Assembly (NCBI RefSeq): GCF_002120225.1
Contig: NZ_LAPZ01000003.1
Location: 248,001 to 312,000, forward strand
Source: Tenacibaculum holothuriorum
GTDB lineage: Bacteria; Bacteroidota; Bacteroidia; Flavobacteriales; Flavobacteriaceae
Direction: 5' to 3'
DNA: 64,000 nucleotides
Of this stretch, positions 28,310 through 35,606 are shown one piece after another. A program made the translations under genes and the position numbers. Under the pieces are notes generated by a model. It did not search any database and was not told the origin of the DNA. It saw nothing but the letters and a program-made list of their open reading frames with translations. Position 1 is the stretch's first letter. Each line of letters opens with the position of its first letter.

Positions 28310-28373
28310 GATAACTTCACTATCGGTGAATATAAGCCATTGAAACGGCACATATTCGAAAATACGTTACATG
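28310..28373. other. attC-like imperfect palindrome ahead of HNH-like gene
   Basis: Order of elements: GATAAC (28310-28315), spacer, arm GAATATaaGCC (28328-28338), 8-nt loop, arm GGCacATATTC (28347-28357), unequal spacer, then GTTACATG (28366-28373). The layout is that of an integron attC site, R''-L''-loop-L'-R'. The terminal GTTACATG is the exact reverse complement of CATGTAAC at 29147-29154 behind the gene. Confidence 0.6.
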
Positions 28374-28397
28374 CAATCTTAACCACTTAATTAAATA

Positions 28398-29153
28398 TTG
28401 AAAAAGAAGATTAAAGGAATTTGCCGAATTTGTAAAGAGGAAAAAGAATTATCATTTGAACATATACCTCCAAGATCATCTTTTAATAAAGGAAGATGGC
28501 AATCCATTCCTTCGTCTAAATACTATCAAAATCTTGAAAATTTCTTAAAAGAGGATTTCAAATATAAAGGAAAGATAAAACAAGGAGGAATTGGTGAATA
28601 TTCTCTATGTATTGAATGTAATAATCAATTAGGAGCTAATTATGTAAATGAATATAAAAAGTTTTCACATATAGCAATGTCTATAATCTCAGAAGAAAAA
28701 CATTCAAAAGTGAAATGCTTCCAGTTTGATATTTCAGATATTAATCATTTATATTTTTTGAAACAAATAATCGCAATTTTTGTGAGTGCTAACTCTCCTG
28801 AGTTTACAGAAAGCTATCCTGAATTATTAGACTTCATAAAAGACAAAGAATCTAATCTACTACCTAACAGGTATCGAATTTATATGTATTTGAATAATGA
28901 GGGACAAATCAAAAACGGAAAGTTTTCTTTTACTAACAAACATGGAGTTATATGTGAATTCACTTATCCTCCTTTTGGTTTTGTCTTGAGTATTGATAAC
29001 CCTAATAGAATCATGGAAGTTAGTGAAATAACTAATTTTAAATATTATAATGAATATATCAAAAAACTCGAAAAGGCACCGATAATGTTAAATAAATACC
29101 CAACTTACTATCCATTTCCTTTAGATTTTAGAGAATTAAACGAAAGCATGTAA
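28398..29153 (+). CDS. HNH-like zinc-finger protein in a cassette-like insertion
   Basis: The 251-residue protein of unknown function starts from TTG at 28398. N-terminal CRICKEEKELSFEHIPPRS and downstream CIECNNQLGANYVNEYKK form a CxxC...CxxC zinc-binding frame around EHIPPR. This pattern resembles HNH-type nucleases and HNH-like regions of defence proteins, although a complete HNH triad is not obvious. The rest has no recognised domain. It runs opposite to its neighbours, fills the whole space between two palindromic sites, and its TAA stop lies inside the downstream CATGTAAC box. Inferred to be an acquired cassette gene. Confidence 0.75.
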   Translation: MKKKIKGICRICKEEKELSFEHIPPRSSFNKGRWQSIPSSKYYQNLENFLKEDFKYKGKIKQGGIGEYSLCIECNNQLGANYVNEYKKFSHIAMSIISEEKHSKVKCFQFDISDINHLYFLKQIIAIFVSANSPEFTESYPELLDFIKDKESNLLPNRYRIYMYLNNEGQIKNGKFSFTNKHGVICEFTYPPFGFVLSIDNPNRIMEVSEITNFKYYNEYIKKLEKAPIMLNKYPTYYPFPLDFRELNESM

Positions 29154-29331
29154 CAACGGCTAAACTTAATGTGAGATTTTAGGTTTTCTTGAAGTTTAGT
29201 TCTTATTTATTTTGTCTGATTAAACTTATTTGATTGGTTTTAAGCTAATAAATAAAAATCATAAAATAAGTCTAAGCTAAGTGGCTAGTCCGATAATTAG
29301 CTGACATTAAGCTTAGCCAAACCGATAGCTA
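29147..29331. other. Large attC-like imperfect palindrome behind HNH-like gene
   Basis: It begins with CATGTAAC (29147-29154). Arm GGCTAAACTTAATGT (29158-29172) pairs with ACATTAAGCTTAGCC (29304-29318), 14 of 15 bases. It ends in AACCGATAGC (~29320-29329), one base away from the AACGTTAGC type end seen at 42122-42129. The internal ~130 bp contains further TTAGCT/AGCTAA short palindromes. The layout equals a long attC with a structured terminal loop. Confidence 0.6.
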
Positions 29332-29350
29332 AACATTTGAAAAAGCCATA

Positions 29351-29381
29351 AAAAAAAAACTCCACTAAATAAATAGTGAAG
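29351..29381 (-). terminator. Intrinsic terminator of ftsY
   Basis: CTCCACT (29360-29366) / AGTGAAG (29375-29381), with one G-U pair. On the minus strand the stem is followed by a run of ten T. Confidence 0.75.
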
Positions 29382-29408
29382 CTTTTTTATATATCAAACT
29401 GTAGCTTC

Positions 29409-30362
29409 TTATTTAAAAAATGAATCTACAAACTCGTGTTTATTGAAAACTTGTAAGTCGTCTATTCCTTCTCCAACTCCAATATACTTTACAGGTATTT
29501 GAAACTGATCTGAAATACCAATTACAACTCCTCCTTTTGCTGTTCCGTCTAATTTGGTTACTGCTAATGAGGTTACTTCTGTTGCTTTGGTAAATTGTTT
29601 TGCTTGTTCGAAGGCATTTTGTCCTGTAGAACCATCTAACACTAATAATACATCATGTGGTGCATCTGGCACTACTTTTTGCATTACTCGTTTAATCTTA
29701 GACAATTCATTCATTAAGTTTACTTTATTGTGTAAACGTCCTGCTGTATCTATGATAATAACATCTGCATTTTGGTTAATTCCTGATTGTACTGTATCAA
29801 AAGCTACCGATGCCGGATCAGATCCCATTTCTTGACGCACAATAGGAACATCTGTTCTATCTGCCCAAACTTGTAATTGATCAATTGCTGCTGCTCTAAA
29901 CGTATCAGCCGCTCCTAAAACTACCTTTAAGCCTTTCTTTTTAAATTGAGAAGCTAACTTACCAATAGTAGTTGTTTTTCCAACTCCATTTACTCCTACT
30001 ACCATTAACACATAGGGTTTGGTATTCTTTGGAATGGTAAAATCAGTTTCGTCTCCTGTATTGGTTTCAGAAAGTAATCCTGCAATTTCTTCTCTAAGTA
30101 TTTGATTTAATTCATCAGTTCCTAAATACTTATCACGAGCAACACGTTCTTCTATTCTATCTATAATTTTTAAGGTAGTATCTACTCCTACGTCTGAAGA
30201 AACCAAAACTTCTTCTAAATTATCTAGTACATCATCATCAACCTTAGCTTTACCAGCTACCGCTTTTGATAATTTTGAGAAAAAACTTGTTTTGGATTTT
30301 TCTAAACCTTTGTCTAAGGTTTCTTTTTTTTCTTTTGAAAAGATTTTTTTAAAAAAACTCAT
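29409..30362 (-). CDS. ftsY: Signal recognition particle receptor FtsY
   Basis: FtsY is the membrane-associated SRP receptor GTPase that docks ribosome-nascent chain complexes to the Sec translocon. The 317 residues contain a short basic N-terminus (little A domain, usual for Bacteroidota), the N-domain helical bundle (to ~100), and the G domain: GVNGVGKTTTIGKLA, DTFRAAAIDQL, IDTAGRLHNKVNLMNEL, TKLDGTAKGG and the C-terminal GEGIDDLQVF. It is separated from the upstream DUF4295-rpmG-rpmB genes by an RNA gene on the other strand and a bidirectional terminator. Confidence 0.98.
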   Translation of the reverse strand: MSFFKKIFSKEKKETLDKGLEKSKTSFFSKLSKAVAGKAKVDDDVLDNLEEVLVSSDVGVDTTLKIIDRIEERVARDKYLGTDELNQILREEIAGLLSETNTGDETDFTIPKNTKPYVLMVVGVNGVGKTTTIGKLASQFKKKGLKVVLGAADTFRAAAIDQLQVWADRTDVPIVRQEMGSDPASVAFDTVQSGINQNADVIIIDTAGRLHNKVNLMNELSKIKRVMQKVVPDAPHDVLLVLDGSTGQNAFEQAKQFTKATEVTSLAVTKLDGTAKGGVVIGISDQFQIPVKYIGVGEGIDDLQVFNKHEFVDSFFK

Positions 30363-30440
30363 TCTTAACTTTTATAATCGTTTGGTATACGTTAAAAATT
30401 GTACCATTTTTTAAATACAGTCAAATTGTCATTTAACCTT

Positions 30441-30448
30441 TATATTTG
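30441..30448 (+). promoter_or_regulatory. -7 element of the structured RNA
   Basis: TATATTTG is an exact TAnnTTTG directly ahead of the conserved-looking RNA block. No -33 TTTG is found at 17-23 bp upstream. Confidence 0.5.
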
Positions 30449-30510
30449 CGTTAGGGATTGCAGCTAGCTACCATGTAGCGTGTAAAGCCCGCCCCAAAGG
30501 GTAATGCCCA
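30449..30510 (+). ncRNA. Candidate structured RNA (Flavo-1-like)
   Basis: A ~62-nt block is markedly more GC-rich than its surroundings. It starts GCGTTAGGGATTG, then a small hairpin GCTA-ccatg-TAGC (30467-30479), AAAGCCCG, a second hairpin CCCcaaaGGG, and ends TGCCC, which can pair with the AGGG near the start. A -7 promoter element precedes it and a terminator follows at 30536. The motif (GTTAGGGATTG ... AAAGCCCG ... GCCC) matches my memory of a multicopy intergenic RNA of Flavobacteriia, probably Rfam Flavo-1, whose function is unknown. The family name is recalled, not searched. Confidence 0.55.
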
Positions 30511-30535
30511 AAAATACAGTTTTTTAAAACATAAA

Positions 30536-30565
30536 AAAAGCTACTCTCATTAGAAAGTAGCTTTT
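30536..30565. terminator. Bidirectional intrinsic terminator
   Basis: AAAAGCTACT (30536-30545) / AGTAGCTTTT (30556-30565) with a 10-nt loop. It ends both the plus-strand RNA and the minus-strand rpmB-rpmG-DUF4295 transcript. Confidence 0.85.
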
Positions 30566-30585
30566 CTTTAAACTGTATACAAGAA

Positions 30586-30738
30586 TTACTTTTTAGCTAA
30601 AAAGTCGTTTACTTGTGTAGGATCCATAATAGCTTCAACAAATGTATAAGCTCCTGATTTTGGAGACTTTACCATTTTGATAGCTTTAGTTAATCTTTTC
30701 GAACCTGTTTGTAACGTTGCTACTGATTTCTTTGCCAT
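30586..30738 (-). CDS. DUF4295 small basic protein
   Basis: This 50-residue protein reads MAKKSVATLQTGSKRLTKAI, continues through VKSPKSGAYTFVEAIMDP and ends NDFLAKK. DUF4295 proteins are Bacteroidota-specific, lysine-rich and encoded directly after rpmG, suggesting a ribosome-associated role that has not been proven as far as I know. ATG at 30738, 27 bp after the rpmG stop; terminator directly downstream. Confidence 0.9.
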   Translation of the reverse strand: MAKKSVATLQTGSKRLTKAIKMVKSPKSGAYTFVEAIMDPTQVNDFLAKK

Positions 30739-30765
30739 TTTATATAAAATTTACGCCGTAGCTAA

Positions 30766-30948
30766 TTATTTAATTTCTTTATGAACTGTCATCTTCTTTA
30801 AGATTGGATTAAATTTCTTTAATTCCATTCTATCAGGAGTATTCTTTTTGTTCTTTGTTGTGATATAACGAGAAGTTCCTGGTTTACCAGTCGCTTTGTG
30901 CTCAGTACACTCTAATATAACTTGAACTCTGTTTCCTTTTTTTGCCAT
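30766..30948 (-). CDS. rpmG: 50S ribosomal protein L33
   Basis: The 60-residue L33 has the typical start [18 protein letters not shown], then [20 protein letters not shown] and [15 protein letters not shown]. It is the cysteine-free form (no CxxC pairs), i.e. not the zinc-ribbon variety. It sits 27 bp after rpmB in the standard Bacteroidota order. Confidence 0.97.
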   Translation of the reverse strand: MAKKGNRVQVILECTEHKATGKPGTSRYITTKNKKNTPDRMELKKFNPILKKMTVHKEIK

Positions 30949-30975
30949 CTCTCTAAAATTTTATCTAGTAAGGAA

Positions 30976-31215
30976 TTACTTAGTTAAGAAACCTTTTTCT
31001 CTAGCTTCTTTAAGAACTGCAGAGATTCCTTTTTTATTAATATTTTTTAATGCAGAAGCAGATATTTTTAAAGTAATCCACTTATCTTCTTCTGGAATAT
31101 AAAAACGCTTGGTCATTAAGTTAGCGTTAAATTTTCTTTTAGTTCTGTTTAAAGCGTGAGATACGTTGTTACCTACCATCGCTTTTTTTCCTGTTAATTC
31201 ACAAACTCTAGACAT
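30976..31215 (-). CDS. rpmB: 50S ribosomal protein L28
   Basis: The 79-residue L28 carries [33 protein letters not shown] and [17 protein letters not shown]. It is the first gene of the rpmB-rpmG-DUF4295 operon, behind a consensus promoter with both -33 and -7 elements. Confidence 0.98.
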   Translation of the reverse strand: MSRVCELTGKKAMVGNNVSHALNRTKRKFNANLMTKRFYIPEEDKWITLKISASALKNINKKGISAVLKEAREKGFLTK

Positions 31216-31254
31216 CTTCTTGACAGTTTTATAGTGTTATTTCTAAACGAGGTG

Positions 31255-31285
31255 CAAATTTATGCATAATATTTTATTGCACAAA
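31255..31285 (-). promoter_or_regulatory. Consensus promoter of the rpmB operon
   Basis: On the minus strand: TTTG (31282-31285), 19 bp, TAAATTTG (31255-31262). This is a full match to the Bacteroidota TTTG-N19-TAnnTTTG promoter, 40 bp before the rpmB ATG. Confidence 0.85.
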
Positions 31286-31377
31286 AATATTCTCGATTAA
31301 TTTTTTAATTATTTTAACCTGATTATCGACTAGGCTAAGCATCTAACCTATTTGGAAGCATAACGGCTGCAAAATTA

Positions 31378-32625
31378 CTACTTTTTTAGTAATAAATCTT
31401 GCAAAAGCTGTAAAGATTTATTTACCGTTCTATTAATCACTTTTTCTCTTGGCTGCCCAAAATTAAACTCATGTACTTCTACTCCTTTTTTACTAGCAAT
31501 AGCAATAAAAACCAAACCTACACTTTTATCGTTATTATCAGTAGTAGGGCCTGCGTTTCCTGTAACTGCAATTGCATAATCTGTTTGTAATTTTTCTATC
31601 GCGCCCACTGCCATTTCACTAGCTACTTCTTTACTTACAACTGTATGCTCTTTTATAACTTCGGAAGAAACACCTAATAACTTTTCTTTAAGCTCAGCAG
31701 TATATGTTATAAAACTTCCTTGATAATACGATGAAGAACCAGGTATAGACACCAAAGTAGCTGCTATTTTTCCTCCTGTTAAACTTTCAGCTGTACATAA
31801 AGTTTTTCCTTGTTCTTTTAATAACTCTCCTACTTTCTTTTCTATAGAGGCATCTAATTCGTGTCCTACTGAAATATCAGCAATTAATGGCTCTAAGTTT
31901 TTAAGTTGATTGTTCAACTCATTTTCTAAAACTTCTTTATTAGTTCCTTTGGCTGTTAAACGCAATCGGACTTTACCAAAAGATGGCAAATACGCTAATT
32001 TTATATAAGAAGGGAGTGCATCTTCCCAATCGGAAATTCGTTCAGCAATTACACTTTCTCCTGTACCTAATGTAACAATAGTTTTATGAGTGATATATGG
32101 AAGTTGAAACTGCTTTTGTACCCTTGGCAATACTTCGTATGTCATTAATCCTTTCATTTCGTAAGGAACTCCAGGTAATGAAACAAACACAGTATTATTC
32201 TCATAAAACCACATACCAGGAGCAGTACCAAATCGATTCATTAACAAGCTTGCTTTCGAGGGTAGCTGTGCTTGATAGCGTTGTACCTCGTTAAATGGAT
32301 GATTTACCTTACTAAACAACTGTTTTATATGCTCAATAACTTCTGGATATTCAATTATTTCATTATCACTAAAATATTCAGCAATTGTTTTTTTAGTAAT
32401 ATCATCTTTAGTAGGACCTAAGCCACCAGTTACAATAACAATATCTGCTCTACTTTCGGCTTCTTTTAAAGCATTCAATATATGCTGTCTTTCATCTTGA
32501 ATAGAAGAAATTTGATATACCGAAACACCTATTTTATTTAGCTCTTGACCAATCCATTGTGAATTTGTGTCAACAATTTGCCCAATAAGTATCTCATCTC
32601 CAATGGTTATTATTTCTGCGTTCAT
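31378..32625 (-). CDS. cinA: CinA family competence/damage-inducible protein
   Basis: The 415-residue two-domain protein has an N-terminal molybdopterin-binding-like (COG1058) domain (NAEIITIGDEILIGQIVDTN, VIVTGGLGPTKDDITKKTIA, SLPGVPYEMKGL). The C-terminal CinA domain has CTAESLTGGKIAATLVSIPG, YAIAVTGNAGP and VGLVFIAI. Family members hydrolyse ADP-ribose and/or deamidate NMN in pyridine-nucleotide salvage. Both domains are complete here. It follows the FAH gene on the same strand, after a terminator. Confidence 0.95.
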   Translation of the reverse strand: MNAEIITIGDEILIGQIVDTNSQWIGQELNKIGVSVYQISSIQDERQHILNALKEAESRADIVIVTGGLGPTKDDITKKTIAEYFSDNEIIEYPEVIEHIKQLFSKVNHPFNEVQRYQAQLPSKASLLMNRFGTAPGMWFYENNTVFVSLPGVPYEMKGLMTYEVLPRVQKQFQLPYITHKTIVTLGTGESVIAERISDWEDALPSYIKLAYLPSFGKVRLRLTAKGTNKEVLENELNNQLKNLEPLIADISVGHELDASIEKKVGELLKEQGKTLCTAESLTGGKIAATLVSIPGSSSYYQGSFITYTAELKEKLLGVSSEVIKEHTVVSKEVASEMAVGAIEKLQTDYAIAVTGNAGPTTDNNDKSVGLVFIAIASKKGVEVHEFNFGQPREKVINRTVNKSLQLLQDLLLKK

Positions 32626-32635
32626 AATTCTTTTT

Positions 32636-32661
32636 AAAAAAGAATCCCGCCTAAGCGGGAT
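32636..32661 (-). terminator. Intrinsic terminator of the FAH-family gene
   Basis: ATCCCGC (32644-32650) / GCGGGAT (32655-32661), CTAA-type loop. On the minus strand it is followed by TCTTTTTT. Confidence 0.85.
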
Positions 32662-32667
32662 ATTTAT

Positions 32668-33276
32668 TTACTTCACTTTAATTTGAAAAGCTTGTTTACT
32701 TTCTATAACCCCTGTTAAAATATCGTTCTCTTCAACCTTACCTACACCTGCAGGTGTTCCTGTAAAAATTAAATCTCCTTTTTTTAACGTAAAATATTGA
32801 GATACGTAACTTATCAATTCATCAATCTTCCATAACATGTTTGAAGTATTTCCATCTTGAACTACTTCCTCATTCTTCTGTAATTGGAATGATAAATTTT
32901 CCAAGTCAAATTCTTCTTTTGGAAAAAATTCACCAACAATAGCACTACCATCAAAAGCTTTGGCTTTTTCCCATGGCAATCCTTTTTCTTTACATTTTGC
33001 TTGTACATCACGAGCTGTAAAATCAATTCCTAAACCTATAGTATCATAATACTTGTGTGCAAACTTTGGTGAGATATGTTTACCAACCTTATTTATTTTA
33101 ACTAACACCTCAACTTCATAATGCACATCATTTGAAAAAGGTGGAATAAAAAAAGGCATTTTTTTAGGAAGAATAGCAGAATCTGGCTTTAAAAACACTA
33201 CCGGATTCTCTGGTTTTTCGTTAGCTAACTCTTCTATATGTTTCGCATAATTGCGACCAATACAAATTATTTTCAT
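32668..33276 (-). CDS. Fumarylacetoacetate hydrolase family protein
   Basis: A 202-residue FAH-fold enzyme. The start is placed at ATG 33276 (MKIICIGRNYAKHIEEL) because family members begin with this strand; a further upstream in-frame ATG would read into the dispersed repeat. Metal-binding acidic residues appear in VHYEVEVLV, GLGIDFTARDVQ and FDGSAIVGEF; the C-terminal LKKGDLIFTGTPAGVG is characteristic. Family members act on acylpyruvates or oxaloacetate; which one is not decidable here. Adjacent to menB across the repeat. Confidence 0.93.
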   Translation of the reverse strand: MKIICIGRNYAKHIEELANEKPENPVVFLKPDSAILPKKMPFFIPPFSNDVHYEVEVLVKINKVGKHISPKFAHKYYDTIGLGIDFTARDVQAKCKEKGLPWEKAKAFDGSAIVGEFFPKEEFDLENLSFQLQKNEEVVQDGNTSNMLWKIDELISYVSQYFTLKKGDLIFTGTPAGVGKVEENDILTGVIESKQAFQIKVK

Positions 33277-33291
33277 TCTATAAAAACAAGA

Positions 33292-33376
33292 CGTCATTAC
33301 GAACAAAGTGAAGCAATCTTTAAAGAGATTACTTTGCTTCCATTTCGACTACGCTCAATGTCTGCTCGTAATGACA
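33292..33376. repeat. REP/MITE-like dispersed palindromic repeat, copy A
   Basis: The 85-bp element has inverted ends GTCATTACGA / TCGTAATGAC and an internal GAAGCAATC...ATTACTTTGCTTC arrangement. Its reverse complement matches copy B at 46358-46452 over most of its length, including TGAGCGTAGTCGAA and AGTAATCTCTTTA. It lies between menB and the FAH gene. Confidence 0.85.
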
Positions 33377-33387
33377 AGGTTAATTAT

Positions 33388-34227
33388 CTATGGAATCCAC
33401 TTCTTTGGGAAGTTTGGCTTACGTTTTTCTAAAAATGCATCACGACCTTCTTTTGCTTCATCTGTCATATATGCTAAACGTGTTACTTCTCCTGCAAAAA
33501 CTTGTTGACCTACCATTCCGTCATCAGTTAAGTTCATTGCGAACTTTAACATTTTAATCGACGTTGGTGATTTTGCTAATATTTCTTGTGCCCAATCAAA
33601 AGCAGTTTGTTCTAATTCATCATGAGGAATTACTGCATTTACCATTCCCATTTCATACGCTTCTTGTGCTGAGTAATTTCTTCCTAAGAAAAAGATTTCA
33701 CGTGCTTTCTTTTGACCTACCATTTTTGCTAAATATGCTGATCCATATCCTGCATCGAATGAAGTTACATCAGCATCTGTTTGCTTAAAAATAGCATGTT
33801 CTTTACTTGCCAACGTTAAATCGCAAGTAACATGTAAACTATGTCCGCCACCTACTGCCCAACCAGGAACTACGCAAATCACTGCCTTTGGCATAAAACG
33901 AATTAAACGCTGAACTTCTAAAATATTTAATCGGTGGTAACCGTCTTGACCAACATATCCTTGGTGACCTCTTGCATTTTGATCTCCTCCAGAACAAAAA
34001 CTCCAAACTCCATCTTTTGTAGAAGGTCCTTCAGCAGATAATAACACCACTCCAATATCGGTATCTTCATGTGCATCGTGAAATGCATCTAACAATTCTG
34101 AAGTTGTATGTGGACGAAAAGCATTACGTACATTAGGTCTGTTAAAAGCTATTCTTGCAACATTATGACTCTTTTTATAGGTAATATCTTCGTATTCTTT
34201 AGCGGTTTTCCACTCTGGTTTTATCAT
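33388..34227 (-). CDS. menB: 1,4-dihydroxy-2-naphthoyl-CoA synthase
   Basis: MenB closes the second ring of menaquinone by Dieckmann cyclisation of o-succinylbenzoyl-CoA. The 279-residue crotonase-fold protein shows YKKSHNVARIAFNRPNVRNA, the oxyanion-hole SFCSGGDQNARG, VVPGWAVGGGHSLHV, the catalytic-Asp loop DADVTSFDAGYGSAY, and the MenB-specific C-terminus EGRDAFLEKRKPNF. menD lies 1.8 kb downstream on the same strand, with unrelated genes between. Confidence 0.97.
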   Translation of the reverse strand: MIKPEWKTAKEYEDITYKKSHNVARIAFNRPNVRNAFRPHTTSELLDAFHDAHEDTDIGVVLLSAEGPSTKDGVWSFCSGGDQNARGHQGYVGQDGYHRLNILEVQRLIRFMPKAVICVVPGWAVGGGHSLHVTCDLTLASKEHAIFKQTDADVTSFDAGYGSAYLAKMVGQKKAREIFFLGRNYSAQEAYEMGMVNAVIPHDELEQTAFDWAQEILAKSPTSIKMLKFAMNLTDDGMVGQQVFAGEVTRLAYMTDEAKEGRDAFLEKRKPNFPKKWIP

Positions 34228-34290
34228 AATTCCAAAATATTATCGTTATATATTGAGCAAAAATAACATAATAACTTTACATTTCTTTTT

Positions 34291-34298
34291 TATATTTG
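34291..34298 (+). promoter_or_regulatory. -7 promoter element of the esterase-fold gene
   Basis: TATATTTG, exact TAnnTTTG, 20 bp before the ATG at 34319. Confidence 0.5.
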
Positions 34299-34318
34299 AA
34301 ACTCACAAAACATCCCCT

Positions 34319-35554
34319 ATGAAACGATTACATTTATTACTAGTTTTACTCATTAGCTCGGTTGCTTTTAGTCAAAAAATTGTAACAAAATCATACAATT
34401 CAAAAGAATTAGGCGCTCAGAGAAATTTAAAAATCTACATTCCGAAAAAGTATGATGAGAATGAAAAACTAAAATACCCGATAGCTATTGTTCTTGGTGA
34501 TCAATATTTATTTGATTTATATGTTGGAAACGCAAAGCTTTTTGCCGATACCGATAAAGCACCTCAACAAATTGTTATTGGTATTGATATGGAAAAAACA
34601 TACAGTAAAGATGTTTCTATTATACCTTCCAATGATGCTTTAACAAGTGTAGGTAAGAAATTTTACAACTTTATAAAAAAAGAAATCATTCCGTATGCAG
34701 AAGCAACCTATAGAACTTCACCTTTTATGGCAATTGCTGGAGAAGGAAAAGCAGCAAATTTCATTACTCACTTTTTAAAGGAAGAAAAGCCAATTTTTAA
34801 TTCGTACGTTTTGGCTTCACCTCAATTTTCTGATTTAGCTTTAAATACTATAGAGTCTTATTCATTATCTAGACTAGGTAATATTGATAATACTTTCTTT
34901 ATTTATGCAAGTAACAATAAGGAATTTATTCCGAAGGAACAAAATGATAAGTTCAAACAAATAGGTACATACTTATCTTCTTTTGAAACAAAAAATTTAC
35001 ATATTAAGTTTGATGAATTTAATACTGCACCTAATTTACTATCGGTTATTAGTGAAACCTTACCAAGAGCTTTCACAAAAATGTTTGCCTTATACGCTAA
35101 AATAACTAAGTACGAATTTGAAGCCAATGTTAAAGATCTTGAACCTTTAGAAGCTATTAAATATTTAGAACAAAAATATTTAGATATTGAATACTTATAT
35201 GGAAACAACCTTAATGTGAGGTTAGACGATATTTTTACTATTGAAGGTATTGTAATCGACAAACAAAATGGAGATTATTTACGTGTATTAGGTGATTTTG
35301 TAATGATAAAATATCCTGAATTACATTTAGGTGATTATTATGTAGGTAAATATTACGAAATAGGAAAAGATTACGAAAAAGCAGATTTTTATTATAAAGC
35401 TGCCTATGGAAAAATGGATCCTTCTGATCCTTATGCAAATGCTTTTTACGAAAACATTAAACGTGTAAATGATTTAATGAAAAAACAAAAACCTGCTGAG
35501 GAAGAAAATTTAGATCCAGAAGAAGACAACAATAATGAAGATGACGATAATTAA
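34319..35554 (+). CDS. Secreted esterase-D-fold protein lacking the nucleophile Ser
   Basis: A 411-residue secreted protein, start at ATG 34319 because it begins a signal peptide (MKRLHLLLVLLISSVAFSQ). Residues ~25-260 follow the putative esterase (alpha/beta hydrolase) pattern: RNLKIYIPKKYDE, YPIAIVLGDQYLFD and ASPQFSDLAL. Where GxSxG should stand, the sequence is AIAGEGKAANF, with no serine. A C-terminal helical, TPR-like part (ADFYYKAAYGKMDPSDPYA) ends in an acidic tail (EENLDPEEDNNNEDDDN). It may be a non-catalytic binding protein. It stands alone between divergent menB and the convergent CvfB-like gene. Confidence 0.8.
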   Translation: MKRLHLLLVLLISSVAFSQKIVTKSYNSKELGAQRNLKIYIPKKYDENEKLKYPIAIVLGDQYLFDLYVGNAKLFADTDKAPQQIVIGIDMEKTYSKDVSIIPSNDALTSVGKKFYNFIKKEIIPYAEATYRTSPFMAIAGEGKAANFITHFLKEEKPIFNSYVLASPQFSDLALNTIESYSLSRLGNIDNTFFIYASNNKEFIPKEQNDKFKQIGTYLSSFETKNLHIKFDEFNTAPNLLSVISETLPRAFTKMFALYAKITKYEFEANVKDLEPLEAIKYLEQKYLDIEYLYGNNLNVRLDDIFTIEGIVIDKQNGDYLRVLGDFVMIKYPELHLGDYYVGKYYEIGKDYEKADFYYKAAYGKMDPSDPYANAFYENIKRVNDLMKKQKPAEEENLDPEEDNNNEDDDN

Positions 35555-35557
35555 ATA

Positions 35558-35588
35558 AAAAAAGCTCTAGTTAAACTGGAGCTTTTTT
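35558..35588. terminator. Bidirectional intrinsic terminator
   Basis: GCTCTAG (35564-35570) / CTGGAGC (35576-35582) with A- and T-tract flanks, between convergent genes. Confidence 0.8.
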
Positions 35589-35606
35589 CGTTTATAAATT
35601 AGATAT

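Noticed and set aside
28310..28373. Palindrome read as an ordinary terminator of a neighbouring gene
   Set aside because: There is no T-run on either strand, the arms are interrupted and the outer boxes match the box behind the gene, which a terminator would not do.
33238..33508. Small plus-strand reading frames over the FAH-menB gap
   Set aside because: They run through the dispersed repeat and antisense to menB; no coding character.
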